A DNA stretch of 31,717 nucleotides. Origin: a virus. The stretch spans positions 1-31,717 of IMG/VR virus record IMGVR_UViG_3300047494_000270; one strand, 5' to 3'. Made by a program: the position numbers and the translations under genes. Numbering within the stretch: the first letter of the stretch is position 1; each line of letters starts with the position of its first letter. The notes under the pieces are model-generated. The model was given only the letters and a program-made list of their open reading frames with translations. It did no database searches and was not told where the DNA came from. This document shows positions 7,971-14,095 of this stretch, one piece after another.

Positions 7971-8504
7971 ATGCAATTGATCCTGAACGGCGATACGCGG
8001 CCGATCCTGTTCTTCATGGCGCAATCGGCAAATCACGTCTACGGGCTGACCGGGGCCGCGCCCACCGTGGCCATCTCCAAGAACGGCGGCGGGTTCGCGG
8101 CGCCGGTGGGGACGGTCGCTGAGGTTGGGGATGGCTGGTACAGGCTGACGCCCGGCGGCGCCGACGTGACGACCAACGGCATCCTGCTGCTGCATGCCAC
8201 CGCGACGGGCGGCGATCCAGCGGATGTGAAGGCCCAGGTGGTCGCGTTCGACCCCTATGCCGCGAGCCCGGCCTTGAGCGCGATCCAGGCCGGCGTGCTG
8301 AACACCGCGCTGACCGAAAGCTATGCCGCGAACGGGGAGCCGGCGACGCTGGCGCAGCTGCTGTATGGCATCTCAGCCGTCATGAGCAACATCGCGCAGG
8401 ACGGCAATACGCTGACCGCCAACCGGCTGGATGGAGTGACGCCGGCGATGAGCTTCACGCTGGACAGCGCCACCGCGCCGACGTCGCGGCGGCGGATGTC
8501 GTGA
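7971..8504 (+). CDS. Beta-rich phage structural protein (putative)
   Basis: The start chosen is the ATG at 7971, which has AGGAGA 6 nt upstream; the frame is open further left, but that part overlaps the broken GNAT gene and the terminator. The 177-residue protein has an N-terminal half of short strands with the motif GVAEVG/DGWYRL-type turn (here AEVGDGWYRLTPGGADV near 50-65) and ILLLHATATGGDP, a pattern I associate with small structural proteins of alphaproteobacterial siphophages. The C-terminal half is helix plus a Thr-rich tail. It could be a tail- or head-decoration protein. The motif assignment is from memory; the structural role is inference. Confidence 0.65.
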   Translation: MQLILNGDTRPILFFMAQSANHVYGLTGAAPTVAISKNGGGFAAPVGTVAEVGDGWYRLTPGGADVTTNGILLLHATATGGDPADVKAQVVAFDPYAASPALSAIQAGVLNTALTESYAANGEPATLAQLLYGISAVMSNIAQDGNTLTANRLDGVTPAMSFTLDSATAPTSRRRMS

Positions 8505-8514
8505 GTTTTGGAGA

Positions 8515-8528
8515 CAGATTGCAATCTG
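8515..8528. repeat. Perfect 14-bp palindrome
   Basis: CAGATTGCAATCTG is its own reverse complement. It begins 11 nt after the stop of the structural gene and is the first of three perfect palindromes in the 118 bp before the toxin-antitoxin pair. Likely a protein-binding site or a small hairpin. Confidence 0.6.
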
Positions 8529-8537
8529 CCTACAACG

Positions 8538-8551
8538 CTTGGCCGGCCAAG
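8538..8551. repeat. Second perfect 14-bp palindrome
   Basis: CTTGGCCGGCCAAG is its own reverse complement, 9 nt after the first palindrome. The centres of the two are 23 bp apart, about two helical turns, so paired proteins would sit on one face of the DNA. Confidence 0.6.
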
Positions 8552-8570
8552 TCCCATCCTTGCCGGCGCG

Positions 8571-8618
8571 GTCCCCATCAGCGATATTACCGAATTCGGT
8601 AATATCGCTGATGGGGAC
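8571..8618. promoter_or_regulatory. Perfect 48-bp palindrome, candidate operator/hairpin of the TA module
   Basis: The 24-nt left arm (8571-8594) and right arm (8595-8618) are exact reverse complements with no loop; the centre is ACCGAATTCGGT. The right arm contains an in-frame ATG at 8611 and the GGGGA that would serve the antitoxin start at 8623. As DNA it is a large symmetric operator or a cruciform-prone site; as RNA it would fold into a long hairpin that hides the ribosome site. Autoregulation of the antitoxin-toxin operon is the likely role, by analogy with Phd/YefM systems whose antitoxins bind palindromes. Confidence 0.75.
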
Positions 8619-8622
8619 GCTG

Positions 8623-8910
8623 ATGGACATCACAAAAGACATTCAGCCGATGACCACCTTCCGCAATCATTCGGCGGAGATCATGCGGCATCTCAAGGAG
8701 ACCCAACGTCCGGTCATCCTGACGGTCAACGGCCGGGCCGCCGCCGTCGTGCAGGATGCGGATGCCTATCAGCGATTGCTTGATATCGCAGCCGAGGCCA
8801 ACGCCTCCGAGGGCATCAGGCAAGGATTGGAAGATTTGGCGAACGGGCGGACAAGGCCGGTGCTGACGGTCTTTGACGAAATACGCGCGGAATATGACAT
8901 ATCGCGTTGA
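8623..8910 (+). CDS. Phd/YefM-family antitoxin
   Basis: The 95-residue protein shows the Phd/YefM DNA-binding N-domain: PMTTFRNHSAEIMRHLKET, then RPVILTVNGRAAAVVQDADAYQRLLD (residues 10-55), where the NGR turn and following strand are typical. The C-terminal part (56-95), charged and probably disordered until bound, would wrap the toxin. The ATG at 8623 is chosen because GGGGA precedes it; an in-frame ATG at 8611 lies inside the 48-bp palindrome and would add four residues. It overlaps the toxin gene by 17 nt. The protein is expected to neutralise the toxin and repress its own operon by binding the palindromes upstream. Confidence 0.88.
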   Translation: MDITKDIQPMTTFRNHSAEIMRHLKETQRPVILTVNGRAAAVVQDADAYQRLLDIAAEANASEGIRQGLEDLANGRTRPVLTVFDEIRAEYDISR

Positions 8911-9205
8911 ACTGACGACCCGTGCAAGCCGAGATCTAAGGCATATTTTCAAAACCATCGCAGCGGCCGATTCCGTTCAGGCCAAGCATTGGTTCAATGG
9001 ACTTGAAGAGGCGGTACTCAGCCTAAAACGACATCCGGCAAGAGGAATGGCCACACCGGAGGACTGCGGCTTGCGACAGCTGCTTTATGGCAGCGACCGT
9101 TATATTTACCGGATCATCTACACGATCGATGAAGGCAACCGGCGCGTAATCGTGATCCATGTGCGACACGGATCACGCAGGCCAATGGTGCCGAACCCGC
9201 GCTAA
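8894..9205 (+). CDS. ParE/RelE-family toxin
   Basis: The 103-residue protein starts at an ATG inside the antitoxin frame, which gives the normal toxin length. It has the ParE/RelE fold: strand YRVELTTRASRDLRHIF, helix pair with AKHWFNGLEEAVLSLKRHP, then strands with RQLLYGSDRYIYRIIYTID and VIVIHVRHGSRR, the last being the usual C-terminal HxR-type strand. ParE members poison gyrase and RelE members cut ribosome-bound mRNA; the sequence alone does not settle which. The module sits between two structural genes of the late block, where it could stabilise the prophage or act against competing phages. Confidence 0.88.
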   Translation: MTYRVELTTRASRDLRHIFKTIAAADSVQAKHWFNGLEEAVLSLKRHPARGMATPEDCGLRQLLYGSDRYIYRIIYTIDEGNRRVIVIHVRHGSRRPMVPNPR

Positions 9206-9265
9206 TCGAGCCGGCGGCGACTTCGCGAAGGCTATTCGCATCTATCAAAAATTCAGGAGACCGCC

Positions 9266-9715
9266 ATGCCCGCTTGGCCGATCACGTTGGGGTTGGGACA
9301 GGGCGGGCCGGTTTCATTGTGCCTGGATGGGCTGAAGGGGGGCGGCATGGCGCTGAATCCGCGGCGGGTGATGATCCCGGTCTTTCCGTCCGGCTATGCC
9401 GGGCGCGATTTCCCGGCTTTGTCGGTGCTGGCCGACGATGCCTTCGCCATCGATCTTCGGCCCGGGCTGGATGTGGGCGACCGGCTGGACCCGGACACGT
9501 TGCAGACGATGTTCTTTCCGGTCGATGCGCCGGTGACGGATTTCGCCGCCGCCTTGCGCGGGCAGCCGGTTCTGGTCGGCACGGTCGCGGCGCAGGCGAT
9601 CGGCCAGCCGCCGGCGGGGCGTTACGCGCTGGGCTTCAGCTGCCGCACGGTGAACGGACGGACGGTCCAGATCCATTCCTTCTTCGAAGCCGTGGGGTTG
9701 CCCGATGCCGCCTGA
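9266..9715 (+). CDS. Hypothetical structural protein, possible fibre-tail adaptor
   Basis: The 149-residue protein has a good AGGAGA site before ATG 9266 and overlaps the portal start by 11 nt. The N-terminal 50 residues are Gly-rich; then come PDTLQTMFFPVDAPVTDF and alternating strands (PVLVGTVAAQAIGQPPAG, YALGFSCRTVNGRT, VQIHSFF). The final strands resemble the small beta-sandwich proteins annotated as fibre-tail adaptors in some phages. The ribosome site and leader are nearly the same as those of the gene at 7971, with the toxin-antitoxin module lodged between them. The role is uncertain. Confidence 0.6.
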   Translation: MPAWPITLGLGQGGPVSLCLDGLKGGGMALNPRRVMIPVFPSGYAGRDFPALSVLADDAFAIDLRPGLDVGDRLDPDTLQTMFFPVDAPVTDFAAALRGQPVLVGTVAAQAIGQPPAGRYALGFSCRTVNGRTVQIHSFFEAVGLPDAA

Positions 9716-11087
9716 AGGAAAATTGACGCCGCTGACCTATACCCAGCCCGTGCCCGGATTTATCAGCCGGATCGGCGCCGGCCTGCGCTATGCCATTCGC
9801 GGCATCGCGCCGGACGACTGGTTCGGGCCGCTGCAGCCGCTGGCGCCGGTCGACCCGGTATTCACCGAGCCCAGGCGGTTCGATTACCGCTCCGGCCTCA
9901 ACATCCAGTATCAGCCGCGCGGCGAGGAGGGCGTGTCGTTCGTCCAGATGCGGGCGCTGGCCGACAGTTACGATGTGCTGCGGCTGGTGATCGAGACGCG
10001 CAAGGACCAGGTCGAGCGGCTGCGCTGGAACGTGCGGCCGAAAGTGACGGTGGGCAAACAGACGGCGCCGTTGGATGATCCGAGGGTCGCGGCGATCGAA
10101 GGCTTTTTCCGCAAGCCGGACGGCGTCCATCGCTGGGGCACGTGGCTGCGCATGCTGCTGGAGGATCTGTTCGTCATCGATGCGCCGGCGCTCTATAAGG
10201 CGCGCAGTGTCGGCGGCGCGCTGCTGGCGCTGGAGCCGGTCGACGGTGCGACCATCAAGGTGCTGATCGACGACCAGGGCCGCGTGCCGGCGCCGCCCGA
10301 CCCGGCCTATCAGCAGGTGCTGCACGGCGTGCCCAAGGCGGATTTCGACCGCGACACGCTGATCTACCTGCCGCGCAATCCGCGTACCGCCAAAATCTAT
10401 GGCTTCTCGCCGGTCGAGCAGATCATCACCACGGTCAATATCGCGCTCCGCCGTCAGCTGGCGCAGCTGCAATATTTCACCGAGGGCAACATGCCCGAGG
10501 CGCTGATCGGGGTGCCGCAGAGCTGGACGATGGAGCAGATCGGCCAGTTCCAGGACTATTGGGACACGATCCTGGCCGGCAATACGGCCGAGCGCCGGCA
10601 TGCCAAGTTCGTGCCGTCGGACTTCCGCTATCAGCCGATGCGCGACCCGCCGCTGAAGGACGATTTCGACGAGTGGCTGGCGCGGATCGTCTGCTATGCC
10701 TTCTCGACCTCGCCGGCGCCCTTCACCCGGCAGATGAACCGGGCCACCGCCGACAACGCCCAGGAAATGGCGCTGAGCGAAGGTCTGGGCCCGATCATGC
10801 TGTGGATCAAATGCCTGGTCGATCAGGTGATCGAGGAAGATTTCGGCTGTCCCGACCTGGAATTCGAATGGGTCGACGAGAAATCCGACGATCTGATGCG
10901 CCAGGCGCAGATCACCGACATGAAGGTCAAGTCCGGCCTGAAGACGATCAACGAGGCCCGCGCCGAAGCCGGCCAGGACCCGATCCCGGGCGGCGACACG
11001 CCGCTGATCTATACCGGCGCCGGCGCGGTGACGCTGGACAGCGTGCTGAAAGGCGCCGCCTCAACCCCTAATGGAGAGAACGCATGA
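9705..11087 (+). CDS. Phage portal protein (HK97-type)
   Basis: The 460-residue protein forms the dodecameric ring at one capsid vertex, through which DNA enters and leaves. Evidence: the length fits; the stem/wing-type stretch QMRALADSYDVLRLVIETRK (about 85-104) precedes a helix with QVERLRWNV; the central LIYLPRNPRTAKIYGFSPVEQI (about 222-243) and the C-terminal FSTSPAPFTRQMNRATADNAQE followed by a long helix are typical of HK97/lambda-type portals. It overlaps the protease gene by ATGA and is preceded by the adaptor-like gene, so expression is coupled. The order portal, protease, capsid protein is that of HK97 phages and GTAs, though here a cargo region splits protease from capsid protein. 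Confidence 0.92.
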   Translation: MPPEGKLTPLTYTQPVPGFISRIGAGLRYAIRGIAPDDWFGPLQPLAPVDPVFTEPRRFDYRSGLNIQYQPRGEEGVSFVQMRALADSYDVLRLVIETRKDQVERLRWNVRPKVTVGKQTAPLDDPRVAAIEGFFRKPDGVHRWGTWLRMLLEDLFVIDAPALYKARSVGGALLALEPVDGATIKVLIDDQGRVPAPPDPAYQQVLHGVPKADFDRDTLIYLPRNPRTAKIYGFSPVEQIITTVNIALRRQLAQLQYFTEGNMPEALIGVPQSWTMEQIGQFQDYWDTILAGNTAERRHAKFVPSDFRYQPMRDPPLKDDFDEWLARIVCYAFSTSPAPFTRQMNRATADNAQEMALSEGLGPIMLWIKCLVDQVIEEDFGCPDLEFEWVDEKSDDLMRQAQITDMKVKSGLKTINEARAEAGQDPIPGGDTPLIYTGAGAVTLDSVLKGAASTPNGENA

Positions 11088-11890
11088 GACTCTATGCACC
11101 GATCGCCAAGATCGACGAAGCCCAGCACATGGTGTTCGGCTATGCCTCGACCGAAGCCTTGGACAGCCAGGGGGAAATCGTGAAGCGCGAGGCGCTGGAG
11201 GCGGCGCTGCCCGACTATATGCGCTTCGCCAATATCCGCGAGATGCACCAGCCCTCCGCCGTCGGCGTCGCCACCGAGGCCGAGATGGACGAGCGTGGCC
11301 TGTATCTGGCCGCCCGGATCGTCGATCCCGTGGCGTGGGAAAAGGTGACCGCCGGCGTCTATAAAGGCTTCTCTATCGGCGGCAGTGTGGTCCGGCGCGA
11401 CACGGCGCAGAAGCATGTCATCACCGGCGTGAAACTGTCGGAGATCAGCCTGGTCGACCGCCCGGCCAACCCGGAGGCGGTGTTCACCATGTACAAGGCG
11501 GACGATGGGGCGCTCGGCAAGGTCGGGGCGCGGAACTCGGCCGCCGACCTCGCGATGATCCAGGCGATCCACGACCAGGCCGTTTCGCTCGGCGCATCAT
11601 GCGACGGCTGCGCGCTGGACGGCGCCGGCGATGATAACGAGGACGACGATGACATGGCCGACAAGATCGCCGGCCTGCTCGCCGAGCGCGACGCCCTGAA
11701 AAAGGCCCTGGCCCGGATGCCCGCCGAACGCAAGGCAGCGCTGAAGGCCGTGCCGATCGAGAAGTCGGCCGACCGGCTAGGCGGTTTACACCGCGAGGAG
11801 CCGATCAGTAAGGACCCGGTCGAGCTGGTGAAACGCGCGCTGCGCCAGCCGATGACGTTGGGGCAGATCGAGAAGTTGGCGAATGGTTAG
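11084..11890 (+). CDS. HK97-type prohead protease (S78 family) with scaffold-like tail
   Basis: The 268-residue protein matures the procapsid. The catalytic half (about 1-150) has the expected motifs: FGYASTEALDSQGEIV near the start, His55 in IREMH, Ser97 in KGFSIGG and the strand KLSEISLVDRPANP (118-130). Residues 151-268 are not protease: a helix, an Asp-rich linker (about 181-190), then a charged coiled coil from Met191. That part probably acts as the scaffold, since the capsid protein has no obvious N-terminal delta domain. The start overlaps the portal stop (ATGA). Its neighbours downstream are lower-GC cargo genes, not the capsid gene, which is unusual for this family. Confidence 0.92.
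   Translation: MRLYAPIAKIDEAQHMVFGYASTEALDSQGEIVKREALEAALPDYMRFANIREMHQPSAVGVATEAEMDERGLYLAARIVDPVAWEKVTAGVYKGFSIGGSVVRRDTAQKHVITGVKLSEISLVDRPANPEAVFTMYKADDGALGKVGARNSAADLAMIQAIHDQAVSLGASCDGCALDGAGDDNEDDDDMADKIAGLLAERDALKKALARMPAERKAALKAVPIEKSADRLGGLHREEPISKDPVELVKRALRQPMTLGQIEKLANG
11654..11890 (+). CDS. Possible nested scaffold protein from an internal start
   Basis: ATG 11654 (Met191 of the protease) is in frame and has AGGA at 11640-11643, about 10 nt upstream. It would give a 78-residue, highly charged coiled-coil protein starting MADKIAGLLAERDAL. Lambda makes its scaffold Nu3 in this way inside gene C. Here the internal start is only a prediction from the codon, spacing and domain boundary. 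Confidence 0.35.
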   Translation: MADKIAGLLAERDALKKALARMPAERKAALKAVPIEKSADRLGGLHREEPISKDPVELVKRALRQPMTLGQIEKLANG

Positions 11891-12262
11891 AAGGCCTCTC
11901 TTCCTTGAGGAGCGTTCTTATTAGACTAGCCATATTGCCCCCCGGCTCCCAACTAGTGGTGTTTTAAGATAGGGCTGGGATGAATCTAAGAGGATAGAAG
12001 CCGTAACTCTCACTTTTCCAAACGCTGGACGATCAGACTAGCCAATTATGTCACACACTTTCTTCTAACCCGGCTTGAGAGAAGTGTGTATCATCGCCCC
12101 TGGAAACCGAGGCAAAAGAGCCAACATATGGTTCACGACCCCTTCTTTAGGCCTAAGGGCTTACAGAATCCAATCGATTGGACAGCGGAACAGCACACCG
12201 CTACAAGTCGTTTTCTCGAAGAGGCAATTGATCAGGTTCATTGCTTCAGAAGTGTTGAGACC

Positions 12263-12493
12263 ATGATGATAAATCGCAATTCAGTTTTCTGGGCTGCCTT
12301 CTGGGCGGGGTTAGCTAGCCCGGCGTCGGTTTATGCTGCGCCTGTTCCGTATTACGCCTATATGGGTAATTACAGCCTACCGCTGAGCTTTATGCAGGTT
12401 GGGTTCGCCTTAAGCCACTCATACTCACAAGTTGTAAATGACGGACAGTCCATCGCCACTGACACCGGAACAGATTCCGTCGCCACCGTCTGA
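12263..12493 (+). CDS. Small secreted or membrane-anchored protein
   Basis: With the start at ATG 12263 the product is 76 residues and opens with a good signal peptide: MMINRNS, then hydrophobic VFWAAFWAGLASPASV, then a YAA-type cleavage region. The mature part is about 50 residues (PYYAYMGNYSLPLSFMQVGF and on). The frame is open further left, with another ATG at 12128 that would give 121 residues; I prefer the later start because of the signal peptide. The 372 bp before it (11891-12262) is lower in GC and shows no convincing gene or strong promoter. The end overlaps the DUF2335 gene by 56 nt. The function is unknown. Confidence 0.45.
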   Translation: MMINRNSVFWAAFWAGLASPASVYAAPVPYYAYMGNYSLPLSFMQVGFALSHSYSQVVNDGQSIATDTGTDSVATV

Positions 12494-13112
12494 CTCAGGG
12501 GCTACGGCTTCGCTACGTCAGCCCAGCGACGGGGTGCCTCCACAGCCTCCTCAACAACAGCAAATATCCCCTCAAGCGCTGGCCCAGATTCTTCAGGCGC
12601 AGATAGCTCAGCAACGCGGCGCGATGCCGAATTTCGCCCAACCAATTATGACTGGGTCAATTCCGAACCCGACACTGATGTTAACTGCGCAAGTTCAGCA
12701 GACTATGCAATCTTGGCAGGGTCCTTACCCTCCACCTGAAGCAGTGGAGCGCTACGAAAAGCTACTACCAGGTACCTTCGATCGCATGATTAAAATGGCG
12801 GAGCAGCTTCAGCATGCTCAGATTGAGGAGGCGAAAGAGGTACGGGCGATGACCCATAAGGACCAACAGCGCGGAAACTATTTAGGATTCGCGACGGCGG
12901 CGGTGGCGATGTCGGGCGGTCTTATATGTTTATACTTAAACTCACCATGGCTGGGCGCGGTGTTTCTAAGCGTTCCTGTGATGGGCGTCGCCAAGGCCCT
13001 GATTGAATCAGCGTCGTTGCGGTCATTGACGACCCCAAGACCTGAAATGACGGTTCCGGCTCAAGCGGTCGCACCTCCACCGCCGACACCAACAGAACCT
13101 CTCCAGACTTAG
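12438..13112 (+). CDS. DUF2335-family membrane protein
   Basis: This 224-residue protein matches DUF2335. After a Pro/Gln-rich, probably disordered N-terminus (1-60) comes the family core: PYPPPEAVERYEKLLPGTFD (about 94-113), a helix MIKMAEQLQHAQIEEAKEV, then HKDQQRGNYLGF leading into two membrane segments (about 150-190). The C-terminal tail is Pro-rich. The charged helix just before the membrane pair suggests a cytoplasmic assembly that anchors in the inner membrane. The function of the family is not established; members are common in prophages. The start overlaps the previous gene, and no strong ribosome site is visible, so it may rely on translational coupling. GC content is lower than in the flanking head genes. 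Confidence 0.8.
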   Translation: MTDSPSPLTPEQIPSPPSDSGATASLRQPSDGVPPQPPQQQQISPQALAQILQAQIAQQRGAMPNFAQPIMTGSIPNPTLMLTAQVQQTMQSWQGPYPPPEAVERYEKLLPGTFDRMIKMAEQLQHAQIEEAKEVRAMTHKDQQRGNYLGFATAAVAMSGGLICLYLNSPWLGAVFLSVPVMGVAKALIESASLRSLTTPRPEMTVPAQAVAPPPPTPTEPLQT

Positions 13113-13184
13113 TGTTTGGATTCTATTCTGAATCCGCTCGAATTGTGGTCTCCTGCGTGAGCGGTCTGCTAAGCATGTGTTTGA

Positions 13185-13898
13185 TCACCATCTCGACGCC
13201 GCCGCAGCTTTCTGTCGACCTCTTAGGAAGATGCTCCATGCAGCTTCGCGATAGGTAATAGACTCCGCAAACGCGTCCAACAGCCGCGCATACAGCACCG
13301 TTTCGGTGGCACAGAACCAACGCAACCGTGCGATATCCAACTCGTCTAGGTCGGCAAGCCGTTCCGCCATATCGGTCAAGTGCCCGGCCTCTTCGGCCAG
13401 CAGGCTTTTGAGCGAGACCAGACTGCACGCCTTGACCAGCGCCGCCTGGTACAGGCGATAGCCCCACACCGCGCGGAATTCCACCACCATCGACATGGTG
13501 AGATAGGTCGCGCGTGGATGGATATCCGCCGGGAAGGCGCGGACCATTTCGGCCTCCAGGCGCTGGAAGTAACGGCGGGCGGCCAGGGGTGCGATCATGT
13601 CGGCAGCGGAATATTCGAGGGTCCGGCCGGCCTCGCGATTGGCGTGGCGCTTGAAGAAGAAGGCGTGGCGGGTTTCTTCCGCCAGATGCTTCAGTGTCGG
13701 CTGATCGATGCCGAGGCCATGCTGGGTCGCCATTATCTTGTGGCTGCCCATATGCTCCAGCATCGACAGCGTGTTCATGAAGCGCGCATGGACCGGCCGG
13801 TCGGCGATGAAGCCAGCCAGCATGGCCTGTGTGCCGGCCACCAGATGGGCGTTGTTATGGTCGAACTCGGCGACCAAAGTTTCGATATCGGACAGCAT
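13185..13898 (-). CDS. Ferritin-like diiron protein, reverse strand
   Basis: The 237-residue protein reads as a four-helix bundle with a complete set of carboxylate-diiron ligands: Glu48 (MLEHMGSH), Glu75-x-x-His78 (EETRHAFF), Glu140 (VVEFRAVWGY) and Glu170-x-x-His173 (EEAGHLTDM). The E, ExxH, E, ExxH layout is the hallmark of ferritin-like oxidases and hydroxylases. The specific reaction (hydroxylation, oxidation or peroxide handling) cannot be told. It is encoded against the structural genes, between the protease and capsid genes, so it needs its own promoter in the 197-bp gap at 13899-14095; I see no clear one. GC content is close to that of the phage core, which argues for a long-standing or host-derived gene. 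Confidence 0.75.
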   Translation of the reverse strand: MLSDIETLVAEFDHNNAHLVAGTQAMLAGFIADRPVHARFMNTLSMLEHMGSHKIMATQHGLGIDQPTLKHLAEETRHAFFFKRHANREAGRTLEYSAADMIAPLAARRYFQRLEAEMVRAFPADIHPRATYLTMSMVVEFRAVWGYRLYQAALVKACSLVSLKSLLAEEAGHLTDMAERLADLDELDIARLRWFCATETVLYARLLDAFAESITYREAAWSIFLRGRQKAAAASRW

Positions 13899-14046
13899 TA
13901 ACAGCGCTCACTTCATAACGTTACCGCCAGCTAGACCCACTCGCGCGGCGCCACAACCGCGCCAGGGTGCCGCAGCTTTGCGATTTCAGCATTCCGGCCG
14001 GTGAAGCCCGCCATCCGGAGATTTCAACACGCCCTTGGGCAAGGCG

Positions 14047-14077
14047 AAGGGAGCGTCGTGACGGCGCCCCGTCCCTT
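14047..14077 (+). promoter_or_regulatory. Stable hairpin just before the capsid gene
   Basis: AAGGGA (14047-14052) pairs with TCCCTT (14072-14077), enclosing an inner 6-bp stem GCGTCG/CGGCGC with a TGA loop; a CCCG bulge lies on the right side. There is no T run, so it is not a classic terminator. A role in mRNA stability or a 5' boundary of the capsid message is plausible. Confidence 0.4.
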
Positions 14078-14095
14078 TAGATGGAGCCTCAATTC

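Noticed and set aside
12075-12266. Small TTG-started frame before the DUF2335 cassette
   Set aside because: There is no ribosome site or recognisable pattern, and it overlaps another frame with a convincing signal peptide; too weak to list.
13118-13135. GGATTC/GAATCC hairpin between the convergent DUF2335 and diiron genes
   Set aside because: Only six AT-containing base pairs and no T run, so it is not a convincing terminator, although the position would suit one.
13380-13901. Forward-strand frame opposite the diiron gene
   Set aside because: The reverse frame has a complete diiron ligand set; the forward frame shows no family pattern.
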